A DNA stretch of 64,000 nt from Symbiodinium natans (GCA_905221605.1 CAJNDS010000125.1:62001-126000), one strand, 5' to 3'. Counted from the first letter of the stretch, positions 1-10,680 are shown. Translations and numbers: made by a program. The notes: generated from the letters alone by a model not told the origin.

Positions 1-170
1 AGTTTTGGAAAAGATGGTTTTTTTGGTTTTTTTGGTTTTTTTGGTTTCTTGGATTTTTTTGGTTTGTTGGTTTTTGTTAATTCTTATTTTGTTGTTTTTT
101 GCCTTGATCTGGCTAGGACTCGGCTGCCATGCGCGGTGGGTCCATTGGGGGGGGGTGAGCATATATATAT
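1..170. repeat. T-rich TTTTTTGG repeats and start of an AT microsatellite
   Basis: Positions 1-75 are T-runs punctuated by GG, resembling the right arm of the palindrome at 2,055-2,177. A G run follows (about 147-156), then an AT dinucleotide run from about 161. Short open frames here are low-complexity only. Confidence 0.6.
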
Positions 171-218
171 ATATATATATATATATGCTACCCCCCCCCC
201 CAGCGACCTACCCTTTTT
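171..218 (+). repeat. Left terminal inverted repeat of the AT-rich element
   Basis: AT run, GCTA, eleven Cs, then AGCGACCTACCCTTTTT. It matches the reverse complement of 2,291-2,341 apart from run length and about two bases. Confidence 0.6.
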
Positions 219-394
219 AGGCCTTTTTAGGACGTTTTAACAAAAATAACAAAGAAGGCCCAAAAGTCGTGTAGTTAATCACCGGGTAATGAAGGACAGT
301 TACTGGGACACCCACCTCACAGACCCCGATAAGCTAGCATTGGAAGAATCTACATTTTGAATCTGAAGCGGACAATGCTGTTTTTAGATGTTTA

Positions 395-1160
395 GATCAG
401 TGTTTTTCTATGCAAATTGTGCGTTTCAAGGGCAATTAATTTTTTGTTGAGCAACTAATTTATTTATACAATTGTGTTTGTACGAGGCAAAGTATTAATC
501 AAATAGTGAAACATTTTTTCTTGGTTCTATGCGAATTTAGCTACTAGAGTAATTATTAAGCAAAGAGCCCAATTTGACTCAAGTGAATACTATTTAAAGG
601 AGCATACTCAACCAAGATACGGAATAAAAAATGGCAAAGTGTGCGTTTAAAGTGCAAATACTGTATTTATACAATTGTGTTTGTACTAGGCAAAGTATGC
701 TCTCTGAAAAGTCCACTGAAATACCTTATGTTTACATATTCATGAATCGTTTTTCTTTTTGAAATAATCATTTTATGCGAATTTAGCTACTAGAGCAATT
801 ATTAAGCAAATAGCCCAATTTGACTCAAGTGAATACCAATTAAAAGGACCATACTCGACCAAAATACGAAAGAAGCACCATATTCACCAAAATATGGCAA
901 AGTGTGGTTTAAAGGGCAAATAGTGCTTTGTTGAGCAACTAATGCATTGAAACAGTTGTGTTTATACCAGGCAAAGTATTACTGAAGTACTATCTGCAAA
1001 GTCAAATGAAACACCTTATGTTTACATATTCATGAAACAACTTTTTTGAAGTATTCATTCTATGCGAATTTAACTACTAGAGGAATTCTTAAGCAAATAG
1101 CCCAATTTGACTCAAGTGAATACTATTTAAAGGACCATACTCAACCAAATACGAAATAAA
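395..1160. repeat. Three diverged tandem units of about 260 bp
   Basis: Each unit repeats the same landmarks in order: ACAATTGTGTTTGTAC-like, GCAAAGTAT, TATGCGAATTTAGCTACTAG, AAGCAAATAGCCCAATTTGA and ACTCAAGTGAATAC. The landmark GCGAATTT occurs near 532, 777 and 1,063. A fourth, more diverged copy may lie at 1,590-1,740 (GCGAATTGAGCTACCAGAG). Confidence 0.65.
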
Positions 1161-1164
1161 CACT

Positions 1165-1862
1165 TGCGGAAATGGAAACGGTTCTACCTACATAACAATG
1201 AGACAAAGATTGCTGAAGTATTCACTAAAGACCACTTATATACTATGTCTGAAAAGCACAATTTGCATGAGCAAGCTTAAAAATGCACAATAATGGAAAT
1301 AGAAGCGGTTCTACTTACATAACGATGAAACAAAGATGTCTGAAGTATTCAATAAAGACCACATATATACTATGCTTGAAAAACGCAACTTGCACAATCA
1401 GGCTTAAAAAATGCACAAGAATCCTAGAAAAGTACTTAGTGAAGGCCATACACAAGCAAATTCACAAATACATAAAAACATCCAAAAGCGCAAGCTTTTC
1501 AGGAGAATCTCTGGTAAAGTTTGGATTATAGGGTTTTGGGGTATTCCTGGACGAGTAGGAGTCACTTTTTAAGCAAACAATTCTAAGCAATAAATGCTTT
1601 TTCTCAAGACAAGTATTGCAAATGCTGCTTCTAGATAATTAATCGCATTTACCAGGCAAATATTATCCATGCGAATTGAGCTACCAGAGCACCAAGTAAT
1701 GGCTGAATAAGGCCTACTACACTTGAGTACAACCAAAAGATGCACTAAACACTAGCGGCTCTACTTACATAATAACGAAACAAATAGTTCTGAAGCACTA
1801 GAAAGACCACTTGTATACTATTTCTGAAAAGCACAATTAGCATAAGCACACTTAAAAATGCG
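1165..1862. repeat. About 125-bp repeat, three copies
   Basis: The units carry GGTTCTACCTACATAACAAT, GAAGTATTCA, AAAGACCACTTATATACTAT and TGAAAAGCACAATT, ending in TTAAAAATGC. Copies start near 1,165, 1,291 and 1,750; the third is separated from the second by about 330 bp. Confidence 0.6.
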
Positions 1863-1890
1863 TAGTTGTTGCCTCGTGACCGTGAAGGCG

Positions 1891-2177
1891 AACCAAAAAG
1901 CCAAAATACCAAAACCAAAAAACCAAAAATACCAAAAATACCAAAACCAAAAAAACCAAAAAAACCAAAACCAAAAAAACCAAAAACACCAAAAACACCA
2001 ATTTTCCGGGACTCTTGGAGAAGCCTCATAGGGATTTCCTGAGAGTCCCGGAAACTTGGTTGTTTTTGTGTTTTTGTTTTTTTTGGTTTTGGTTTTTTTG
2101 GTTTTGGTTTTTTGGGTTTTTTTGGTTTTTTTGGTTTTGGTTTTTTGGTTTTTTTGGTTTTGGTATTTTTGGTTTTT
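1891..2177. repeat. Large imperfect palindrome of CCAAAA / TTTTGG repeats
   Basis: 1,891-2,004 is CCAAAA-type repeat and 2,055-2,177 is TTTTGG-type repeat, so the arms pair. The centre adds a perfect 10-bp inverted repeat, CCGGGACTCT (2,006-2,015) with AGAGTCCCGG (2,042-2,051). The structure would extrude as a very long hairpin. Confidence 0.75.
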
Positions 2178-2290
2178 CTACTGTCCCGTGTATGCGATTT
2201 TAGTTGTATTTTAGTCTACGCCCTAGGAAATACGCTATATTGCACACCGAGTTTGCTTGCAGTGCAGCTGGGTGACTTGAGACAAGGCGA

Positions 2291-2341
2291 AAAAGGGTAG
2301 GTCACTGGGGGGGGGGGGGGGGGGTACCATATATATATATA
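2291..2341 (-). repeat. Right terminal inverted repeat of the AT-rich element
   Basis: AAAAAGGGTAGGTCACT followed by a G run of about 18, TACC and an AT run. This is the inverted partner of 171-218. Confidence 0.6.
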
Positions 2342-2653
2342 TTTATTTATTTATTTATATTTATATTTATGTATATATATATATATATCAAGTCGGTTAT
2401 GTAACCCGGTTTGGGGCTTAGGGTTTTGTCAAGCCCAAACCCTTACAGCCCCAAACCCTCGCCTTCAAAGCTTACAGCTCGGGCTTCCGGTGTGGGCAGC
2501 AAGTCACACTAGGATGGCTCCTGAAACTATACCCTCAAACCCAAATAAAGGAAAAAATTAAAAACAAACAAGTAATAAAAAACAATAATAATAAATAATA
2601 ATAATTATTATCATAATAATAATAAAAGTGCCTAAACCTAGGTCATTGGGAGC
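2342..2653. other. AT microsatellite and unique A-rich spacer
   Basis: ATTT/AT repeats at 2,341-2,388, then single heptamer-like words (2,400-2,460), then A/T-rich sequence with AATAAT repeats at about 2,575-2,630. I see no gene here. Confidence 0.5.
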
Positions 2654-2695
2654 CTCTTCCCGCTTGTCTTTGGCCCGCTCCTCCACTGCCAACCG
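2654..2695 (-). CDS. Exon, coiled-coil segment
   Basis: Acceptor CACAAAG|C; 42 nt, 14 codons reading RLAVEERAKDKREE; donor GAG|GCTCCC. Highly charged and helical, like the other left-end exons. Most downstream exon I can recognise. Confidence 0.6.
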
Positions 2696-3925
2696 CTTTG
2701 TGGGTTCTGGGGCTTTGGTGTTTAGGGTTTAGGGCTTAGGTGTTTAGGGTTTAGGGCTATTGGGTTTTGTTAGGGCTCATGAGTTTAAATTACAGACCTC
2801 GGTCTTAGGCTTGTGGGCTGACCGTGTTTTTTGGGGAGTTTGAGGCTTTAGGGTTTGGAGATCGCAGGGTTGACTGAGCCCTGAGCTTGAAGCCTCAGGG
2901 CCTCGGCGATTTAGGGTTTAGGGTTTAGGGTTTAGGGTTTAGGGTTTAGGGTTTAAGGTATAGATTTAGGGTTCAGGGTTTAGAATTGGGGCTTCTTTCG
3001 GTCCACAGGCAAGGGCGAACGAAAACACCGGAGACCGTTTGGGCCTTGGGGGTGGGCGTTTCGGTTACAGGGTGTGCGATGTAGGTGCTAGGGTTGCTCC
3101 TACTTGCTTAAGAACCCTTTTTTGAAAACAATAATCGGTTCTTAAGCAAATAGTACCTTGGTGTCATCACCCCAAACCTTACGATCAACACAGCAGTCAC
3201 CACCGAAGCTGACAGCGAAATTGGCGCTTGCGGAGCCGTCCTCCTGCCGTTTCGCTGCCTGACTGCAGGGGCTCTGCTCCAGGGTCTTTGGGTTTTGGGG
3301 TTGGGGTCTAGGCCCTACTTGAAGTTCCATGGAAGCAGGGCTATAGGTATCCCACATAAAAGCCCTAAACCCTAAACCCGACTGCAAACCACAGCTACTC
3401 AGCTACGCCCCACAAGCCTCCAAGTTAACCCCGACCCCCGAGAGCCCCCTGAAACCCCAAAACTCCAAACCCTAAACCCTAAGCCATACATCAGGAAGCT
3501 GGGCCTACTTGACTTAACGGCAAAGATGGGCAGAGAGCCCAAGCCCGCAATTGAAGAAAATTCCCCCTACATCCCGCTTGCCTAAGCTCTAAACCGTACC
3601 CTAAACGCTAAACTCTAGCCCTAAACCCCAAACCCTAAACCAACACAGGGTTTAGGGTTGGGGGGCTCTGGCTGGAGGGTTAAGCTTTCAAGTTTTAGGC
3701 ATTGGGGCCCACCCTCTTAGACCTTAAGTCCCCCTCACACCGAACCCTAAATCCCCATCCTAAACCCCTAAACCCCTAAAGCTCTACACCCCTAAAGCCC
3801 TAAAGCCCTAAATCTTTAAACCCCTAAACCCTAAACCCCTAAACCCTAAACCCCAACCCCTAAACTCTAAACCCTAAACCCTAAACCCCCCCCCTCCTCC
3901 CCCTGCCCCTGTAAAACCCCGGGGC
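2696..3925. other. Intronic sequence with mixed heptamers
   Basis: TTTAGGG array at about 2,908-2,980, scattered single copies to 3,060, unique sequence at 3,070-3,420 with a possible small exon at 3,237-3,262, and CCCTAAA-rich sequence at 3,595-3,890. Confidence 0.5.
3237..3262 (-). CDS. Possible very small exon
   Basis: Acceptor CCTGCAG|TC, reading QAAKRQED, donor G|GCTCCG. Composition fits the coiled-coil series. The same frame stays open beyond both borders, so the borders are uncertain. Confidence 0.35.
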
Positions 3926-3985
3926 CTGCTCCTGAAGATCCCGATCCTTGGCGGTGCCCTCGGCCAGGAGCTTGTACCGCTGCAC
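3926..3985 (-). CDS. Exon, coiled-coil segment
   Basis: Acceptor AAAAAAG|GTG; 60 nt, 20 codons from VQRYKLLAEG to TAKDRDLQEQ; donor CAG|GCCCCG. Charged heptad-like helix, no stop in frame. Confidence 0.65.
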
Positions 3986-6093
3986 CTTTTTTCGGGGGCT
4001 TTCGGGTTTTTAGCGGGTTTAGGGTTTAGGGTTTAGGGTTTAGGGTTTAGGGTTTAGGGTTTAGGGTTTAGGGTTTAGGGTTTAGGGTTTAGAGTTTAGG
4101 GTTTGGGGTTTAGGGTTTAGGGTTTAGGGCTTTGGGGTTTCAGGGCTTTAGAGTTTCAGGGGTTTAGGGGTTTAGGAGGTTCATGGAGTTTAGGGTTTTA
4201 GGGTTTTGGGGGTTTTAGGGGTGTAGGGTTTCGGGGTTGGGGTTTAGGGTTTCGGGTTTGGGGTTTAGAGTTTGGGGCGTAGGGTGTTGGGTTTAGGGTT
4301 TCAGGCGTTTGGGGTTTAGGGTTGGGTTTAGGGCTTTAGGGTGTTGGGTTGTTTAGGGTTTCAGGGGTTTAGGGTTTCGGGTTTAGGGTTTCAGGGGTTT
4401 AGGGGTTTAGGGTTTCGGGCTTTAGGGGTTTAGGGTTTCAGGGGTTTGGGGTTTTCGGTGTTTGGGTGTTTAGGGTTTGGGGTAAATCTGAAGGAAAAAT
4501 CACATACCCTAAGGTATTAAGTATGCCCGGCGGAACTTCACATTCCCAATGGGGGTTCCACGCCAGGGAAAAGAAGGCCGAAGGTTTTCAAGATCGCATT
4601 CTTCTGTTTGTCGAGGATCCTGAGCGGCTGCCTCCAGACTGCCAACCCCCTCAAGCTCACAGCACAAAATCAACAGACAAGCCCTCCGCTGGCCTTTGCC
4701 GAAGCTTCGCGAAGGTAAAGCGTCACGAAAGGACTCAACACCCACAGCAGTTCACCAGTGACTTTGCACCGGTAACCTTTGACTTGTTGCAGGATCCCTG
4801 CTTGGTAGGCAAAGGGCTCCATGCCACTTTACCTGCCCGGCTACCCTTGCAGCCTTCATGACCCTGCTTGCAGCCTTGTTAAGGCTGCGCAACATGGAAG
4901 TGCTGCATCCTGATATACGCTTCCAGCAGGCATGGGTCTGCACAGGGAGTAGACTTCAGGATTTTCGCATATTTTGGGGTATGTGGTCGGGGTATGTGAT
5001 TTCGCCTTTAGAGTAAAGGGGCTTTGAGAGCTTTGGGGCGGTTTAGGGCTTTAGGGGCGTTAGGGGTTTTAGGGCTTCAGGGGTTTCGGGCATGCGGGGA
5101 TTTTGGAGGTTTAAGGGCTTTAGGGTTCTAGGGATGCAAGGGCTTCAGTGCTGTAGGGGGTTTAGGGCTGAGGATGGAGGGTTAGGGTTTAGAATTGAGG
5201 GTTTCGGGTCTACAGCTTCACGTTTGCTAGGGTTTTTTGCCCCGTAGCGTTCAACCTGGGAGCCCAGCAGCCTAGTGAACCTTGAAGCCCAAAACTCCGC
5301 TCCACATCAAAGCCACGACCAAACCCTAAACAACCCAAAGGCCCTGGCAACCAAAAGCCGTGAACAAGTTCAAGCCTACAAGTCCCGAAACCGTAAAAGT
5401 ATAGGGATCTTAAGGGAGGGGGTTCAAGGGGTATGGAACTCAAGGTTCCCCTAAAGACTCTCCACTACTTCCTAAGGCTTGCTGCTGGGCCAGTGATCAC
5501 TGTCTTCGATACCCTTCCTGCATCAAGCTCGAAACCCATCCATGGTGTCAATCACAGCATGGATCAGTTTCTGAAGATCGTGTAAGTCTCTGTGTGTGCG
5601 TGCTCTGCAAGCGGCCGGGTGTACCCCACAGCTCGTGAACTCGTCGAAAAAGTGAATAGGAGGTCAGGATACATTTCTGTGGAATTATTGCCGATCTCGT
5701 AAAAATACCTATTGAAAAACCTACAATAAAACCCTTAGACCAAAAAAACCCTAAACTCCTCTAACCCCCAAAGCACTACCGCCCCAAAGCGCCCCAAAAA
5801 ACGCCCAGACCTTAAACCTAGCCCCCGAAGCCCCCAAAAATGCCCCTAAAGCACCCGAAACCCTCTTCAGCCTTGAACCCTGAGTCCCCCAAAACCCCCT
5901 CAAAACCTCTCCAATGACAAAAGAAGTAAAAAAAAAGTTTAACCTTCAATATTCCTAGTAAAAGAGGACACTCTAAGGTTTCAAGTTCAACTATTCCCCA
6001 AACCCCAAACCCCGTACCCCAAACCCCAAACCCCGAACCCCAAACCCCAAACCCCAAACCCTAAACCCTAAACCCTGGCTAGGATACAACTAC
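3986..6093. other. Intron of about 2.1 kb
   Basis: Starts on the plus-strand left with a long TTTAGGG array (4,018-4,130) that decays into TTTAGGGGTTTCGGG-type variants up to 4,480. Unique sequence at 4,480-4,960 and 5,190-5,720 has open frames on both strands but no exon-like border pattern. CCCCAAAC/CCCTAAA words lie at 5,730-6,075. Confidence 0.5.
4018..4130 (+). repeat. TTTAGGG interstitial array
   Basis: Near-perfect heptamer run, followed by a degraded tail to 4,480 in which GGGG and TTTC variants dominate. Confidence 0.85.
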
Positions 6094-6141
6094 CTGAGGC
6101 GCCTCCAGCTCCGCTTCCTGCATCTCGTGTTGGAGTCGATC
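6094..6141 (-). CDS. Exon, coiled-coil segment
   Basis: Acceptor GCTGTCAG|G, donor CCTCAG|GTAG; 48 nt, 16 codons DRLQHEMQEAELEAPQ. Canonical GT-AG borders and phase 0 at both ends. Confidence 0.75.
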
Positions 6142-6735
6142 CTGACAGCTTGGGGGTTTGCTTCGGGTTTAGGGTTTAGGGGTTTAGGGGTTTAGGGTTT
6201 AGGGTTTAGGGTTTAGGGTTTAGGGTTTAGGGTTTAGGGTTTAGGGTTTAGGGTTTAGGGATTAGGGTTTAGGGTTTAGGGTTTAGGGTTTAGGGTTTAC
6301 GGTTTAGGGTTTAGGGTTTAGGATTTAGGATTTAGGGTTTAGGGCTACTCATTCCTGATCTCGTGTGTAGGGAGGCGCACCACCTGCTCACCGCGAAGCA
6401 GCTGCAATGGTGGGATTTGCGGCTAATGACGAGAAGGCTGCCATCTGGGGATAAAAGGGGTTCAGGGTTTGGGGTTTAGGGTTTAGGGTTTCGGGTTAGG
6501 GTTGCAGGCTTGTTCAAATTTTTGCCGAAGCACCTCAACCCTAAACCCTGAACTCCAACCTCTGCCCTAAACCCCTCTCCCCTGTAATAGGGATTAGAAT
6601 ACCCCCCTACAAAAATCCCTAGTAAGGACTGGTAGTATAATGGGAACATCCCAACTTACCCGAAACCCTGAACCCTAAACCCTAAACCCTAAACCTTAAA
6701 CCCGAAACTCCATCCTCCGCTCTTGACCCTAAAAC
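6142..6735. other. Intron with heptamer array
   Basis: TTTAGGG array at 6,168-6,345, a unique patch at 6,346-6,460, mixed orientation words at 6,465-6,560, and CCCTAAA array at 6,660-6,700 next to the exon that follows. Confidence 0.55.
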
Positions 6736-6801
6736 CTTCGAGCCCCTGGCTGCGCGATCTTTCTCCTCGATGGCCTCGGAGGAAGCTTTCTTCAGCAAAC
6801 C
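6736..6801 (-). CDS. Exon, coiled-coil segment
   Basis: Acceptor AAACCAG|G, donor TCGAAG|GTTTTAGGG; 66 nt reading GLLKKASSEAIEEKDRAARG plus SK. The donor GT sits at the edge of heptamer-like sequence. Confidence 0.7.
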
Positions 6802-7516
6802 CTGGTTTAAGGTTCAGGGGCCTGGGTTTAGGGTTTAGGGTTTAGGGTTTAGGGTTTAGGGTTTAGGGTTTAGGGTTTAGGGTTTAGGGTTTAGGGTTTA
6901 GGGTTTAGGGTTTAGGGTGTAGTGTTTAGGGTTTAGGGTTTAGGGTTTAGGGTTTAGGGTTTAGGGTTTAGGGTTTAGGGTTTAGGGTTTAGGGTTTAGG
7001 GTTTAGGGTTTAGGGATTCTAAGCCCTAAGCCCTGAACCCTAGACCCGAAACCCTAAACCTACACCCGAGACCCTAAACACACCCTAAGCCCTCCTTTCA
7101 GCCGGCCACACAGCCGGGTCTTAGTTTTAGCTCTATGACCGAGGAACCTTGGAAAGGAGACTCTCTTGTGGGTGCGGTGGGGAGTGGCATCCCGTGAGCT
7201 CTCGGTTTAGGGGCCTTAAGGGTTTTGAAGAGGGGTCTCTGACGGGGGTTTATGGAAGGACTAAACGGGTTCACAGGGTTTTGGTGTGAAGGGTCTTAGA
7301 AGGGGCCGGAGTAGGGTGTGTATGGCTTTTCAAGGGCTTTGGAAGGGCTGTTGTTTGCAGGTTTTTGTGAAGGTGTCAAGGCATTGGAAGCTTTGGGGGT
7401 CGAGGTACCAGCCGTTAGTAGGGTTTAGGGTTTAGGGTTTGGGGTTAGGGTTAGGGTTTAAGGTTTAGGGCTATTTAGGGTTTAGGGTGGTGTTGAGACC
7501 CTCTTGGCCCCCCGGC
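6802..7516. other. Intron with heptamer array
   Basis: TTTAGGG array at 6,830-7,017 with one TGTAGTG variant, CCCTAAA-like words at 7,018-7,090, unique sequence at 7,090-7,415, then short TTTAGGG copies to 7,490. Confidence 0.55.
6830..7017 (+). repeat. TTTAGGG interstitial array
   Basis: About 26 heptamers, interrupted once near 6,918 by a variant copy. Confidence 0.85.
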
Positions 7517-7573
7517 GCGTTGCTCGCTGGACTGGTGCTTGGTTTGCAGCTCCTTCGCTGACATCTTACGAGG
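7517..7573 (-). CDS. Exon, charged segment
   Basis: Acceptor CTCCTCAG|C, donor CGC|GCCGGG; 57 nt reading PRKMSAKELQTKHQSSEQR. Left-flanking array is in TTTAGGG rather than CCCTAAA sense, an exception to the usual layout. Confidence 0.55.
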
Positions 7574-8664
7574 CTGAGGAGTGAAATGGCCGACGTTTTA
7601 GGGTTTCCAGGGTTTAGGGCTCAGGGTTTAGAGTTTAGGGTTTTGGGGGCTTAGGGTTTAGGGGTTTGGGGTTTCTGGTTTAGGGTTCAGGGTAGGCGTT
7701 CGGGGTAGAGGGGTTCAGAGTTTGGGGTTAGGGACTCAGGGCTGGTACTAGTAGCACCTCGAAAACCTTACCTCTGTAAACCCTGAACACTGAACCCCAG
7801 ACCCGGCCTATATATGGCTACCCATGAAGCCATGAACTCATGAACCATGGACCCATGAGCCCATGAACCCCAAACACTCCAAAACCCTCAACGCCAAGTC
7901 AGCCCTCAACCCCCCCAAGCGCTCCTGGACTTTGAACGTGAGTTCAGTCAGGTTCAGCCTTGGCAAAAACTTGGGCAATGTGTTGGAGGGAAGGAAAAGG
8001 GGCGGGGGGGGGGGGGGGGGGGGAGGTAGGGCTTAGGAGCTCTTAGGGTTTAGGGTTTTAGTAGGGTTTTGGAGTTTAAGAGTCTTTAGCAGGGTTTAGG
8101 AGCTTTTCGGGTTTGGGAGTTTAGGGTTTAGAGGGGTGTAGGGTTCGGGGTTAGGGTTTCGGGGGCCCTTCGGGTGTCCATCAGCCTTTTGAGAGGCTAA
8201 CACCCTTGCTTCAACCCTAAGCCCTCAAACCCAAACCTCAAGTGAAGTATATCCTACACCCTACCCCCTAAACTTAAACCAGCTCACACGTCAAAGCCTA
8301 AGCCCCAACTCCCTCAAACCCTAAAACCCCAAAACCCTAAAACCCCAAAACCCTAAAACCCCAAAACCCTAAAAACCCTAAAAACCCTAAAACCCTAAAA
8401 ACCCTAAAACCCTAAATGCCTAACACCCTCAACCCTGAAACTCTAAAACCCTGAACCCTAACACCTAACACCCTTAAACCCTAAAACCTAAACCCTTGCT
8501 CACTAAACCCTAACACCCCAAACCCCCTAAACCCGACAGCCTGAAACCTAAACCCTAAACCCTAAACCCTAAGCCCTAAGCCCTAAGCCCTAAGCCCTAA
8601 ACCCTAAACCCTAAACCCTAAACCCTAAACCCTAAACCCTAACCCTAAACCCTAAACCCTAAAC
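7574..8664. other. Intron with G run and CCCTAAA array
   Basis: TTTAGGG variants at 7,600-7,740, unique sequence at 7,745-7,995, an uneven G run at about 7,998-8,023, mixed words to 8,160, and C-strand copies (CCCTAAAA variant at 8,325-8,420, CCCTAAG at 8,568-8,600, CCCTAAA to 8,664). Confidence 0.5.
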
Positions 8665-8725
8665 CAGGTCCCCAGCTGGTAGTTCCGCACGGCCCGCTGG
8701 GCCTCATCGATCTCCTGCTGATGCC
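8665..8725 (-). CDS. Exon, coiled-coil segment
   Basis: Acceptor GCTCAG|GG, then HQQEIDEAQRAVRNYQLGT, donor ACCTG|GTTTAGGG. The 5' splice site is the first telomere heptamer itself, so the array starts exactly at the exon edge. Confidence 0.75.
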
Positions 8726-9289
8726 CTGAGCCTGGGCCGGGTTCTGCTTTCAAGTCCGGCTGAGGGCTTTAGGGTTTAGGGTTTGGGGTTTAGGGTTTAG
8801 GGTTTAGGGTTTAGGGTTTAGGGTTTAGGGTTTAGGGTTTAGGGTTTAGGGTTTAGGGTTTAGGGTTTAGGGTTTAGGGTTTAGGATTTAGGGTTTAGGG
8901 TTTAGGGTTTCCAAAATTTAAGGGCTTTAGGGTTTCAGGTGCTTGGGCTTTTCGGGCTTTGGGGTTTTAGGGAAACCTCCAAACCCTCGGAGCCCCCCCT
9001 TGAAGGGTTAGGGGGACCTCCAATTCGCACCCGGAGCCAAACCCTAAACCCTAAACCCTGAACCCTAAATCCTCAATCCCTAAACCCTAAACCCTAAACC
9101 CTAAACCCCGAGACCCTAAATCCTAAAGGGTGCCCACGCACCTGCCCTCACAGCTTAGGATCTTAAGCCCTTAACCCTAAACCCTAAACCCTAAACCCTA
9201 AACCCTAAACCCTAAACCCTAAACCCTAAACCCTAGCCCTAAACCCTAAACCCCAAACCCTTAAACCCCAAAGGGCACAGCTTAGGATC
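8726..9289. other. Intron with inverted heptamer arrays
   Basis: TTTAGGG array at 8,767-8,910, unique patch at 8,911-9,035, CCCTAAA copies at 9,040-9,120, unique patch, then CCCTAAA array at 9,174-9,255. Confidence 0.6.
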
Positions 9290-9327
9290 CGGCTCGTCTC
9301 GAGCAATTCGACAAGTCGCTTCTGAGC
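9290..9327 (-). CDS. Exon, coiled-coil segment
   Basis: Strong acceptor CTGTTTGCAG|G, reading AQKRLVELLETS. The donor is uncertain: a GA site (CCG|GATCC) is used here, but the frame stays open for several more codons (RILSC). Confidence 0.6.
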
Positions 9328-9990
9328 CTGCAAACAGCGAAGCGTCTCAGAGGGGGAGGGGGGGGGGGTAGGATTAGGGTTTAGGGTTTAGGGTTTAGGG
9401 TTTAGGGTTTAGGGTTTAGGGTTTAGGGTTTAGGGTTTAGGGTTTAGGGTTTAGGGTTTAGGGTTTAGGGTTTAGGGTTCAGGGTTCAGGGTTTAGGGAT
9501 GTGTAGGGTGCCCCTGAACCCGAAACCTGTTGGGGTTTCGGGACTTCGCGGCTCAAATTTGAAGGTTTAAGAATCAAGACCTTGAGGGTTTAGGGTTCAA
9601 GGTTCTAACCCTATAAGCCTAAAACCTAAAACCTAAGCCTAAGCCCTAAACCCTAAAACCCTAAACCTAAACCAAAAAAAACATTTAACAGTAAAAACCT
9701 CAAAACCCAAAACCCTAAACACACCTAAAGACCCTTAAAACCCCAAAAGCCAGAAAACCCCTAAAATACCACAAACCCCTCAAAACCCAAAACAAAAAGA
9801 AAACAAAAGGCACTTGACCCTAAAAACCCTACAACCTGAAACCTAAACCCCAAACCCTAAGACCCTAAAACCCTCTAAGAGCCGATAAAAATCCCTGAAA
9901 ACCCTTTAAAAAAACCGGAAAAAAAAAAAACAACCTTTAAAAAAATAAAAGACCAAAAAACACTAAAAAAAAAAAAAAAAAAAACTAAGC
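9328..9990. other. Intron with heptamer array and A-rich tract
   Basis: G run near 9,358-9,369, TTTAGGG array at 9,376-9,500, mixed words, then an A-rich stretch (9,660-9,985) of CCCTAAAA-like words ending in poly-A runs at 9,920-9,984. Confidence 0.5.
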
Positions 9991-10046
9991 CGCGCGGCCT
10001 TCAGCTCGGAGTCTTCATGCCGGCGCTTGAGCTTCGAGATCTGCTC
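9991..10046 (-). CDS. Exon, coiled-coil segment
   Basis: Acceptor CCCCGAG|G, reading EQISKLKRRHEDSELKAA, donor CGCG|GCTTAG. Basic/acidic helix typical of the left-end series. Confidence 0.7.
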
Positions 10047-10628
10047 CTCGGGGTTATAAGGGCTTCGGGCTCACAGGGTTTAGGATTTCAGGTTTAGGGT
10101 TTAGGGTTGCAGGGTTTAGGGTTTAGGGTTTAGGGTTTAGGGTTTAGGGTTTAGGAATTTCGGGTTTAGGGTTTTAGGGCTTAGGGTTTCGGATTTCAGG
10201 GCGTATTGGCTTTTTGGTTTTTTTTAGGGTTTAGGGTTGCAGGGTTTTAGGGCTTTAGGGCTTAGCGTTGAGGGTTTTAGGGCTCTCGTGTTTTTAGGGT
10301 TTGAGGGGTTTAGGGGTTTGGGGTTCTTTAGGGCTTTAGGGCTTTAGAGTTTTCAGGGTTTTAGGGTTTTGGGCTTTAGGGTTCTAGGGTTTAAGGGTGT
10401 TCAGGAGCTTTTAGGGTGTTCAGGGTTTAGGATCTTACACCTTGAGCCCGAACAGTTCAGCCGTCAAGTCTTCACCCCAAAGCCTGTAACCCTAAGCCCA
10501 CTGAGCCTGAAACCCAATAATCTACCATCTATCTGTAATTCTTGCTCGGCTGTAACTCTATCGGCCCTAAACCCTAAACCCTAAACCCTCAACCCTCAAC
10601 CCTAAACCCTAAACCCTAAACCCTAAAC
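10047..10628. other. Intron with heptamer arrays
   Basis: TTTAGGG words and variants at 10,075-10,430, unique patch at 10,435-10,560, CCCTAAA array at 10,565-10,628 abutting the next exon. Confidence 0.55.
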
Positions 10629-10680
10629 CGCTGTGCAGGTCCATCCTCCAGGGACTTCCGCTCTTTTGAACTCAAACTGC
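10629..10680 (-). CDS. Exon, charged segment
   Basis: Acceptor CGGCAAG|GC, reading SLSSKERKSLEDGPAQ, donor CAGCG|GTTTAGGG. Again the donor is embedded in the first heptamer. Confidence 0.55.

Larger units (their letters stand above)
171..2341. mobile_element. AT-rich element with terminal inverted repeats
   Basis: The block is clearly AT-rich in a GC-rich neighbourhood and lacks heptamer arrays. Its ends are inverted copies: an AT run, then GCTA (left) or GGTA (right), a C run, then CAGCGACCTACCCTTTTT on the left and CAGTGACCTACCCTTTTT as the reverse complement of the right end. The core differs at one base. No transposase frame is visible, so it looks like a non-autonomous DNA element or a decayed insertion. 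Inside are tandem repeats of about 260 bp and 125 bp and a palindrome. Confidence 0.6.

Noticed and set aside
4466-4861. Plus-strand frame of 131 codons
   Set aside because: Starts in degraded heptamer sequence, has overlapping open minus frames and no splice-border context; left as unique intron sequence.
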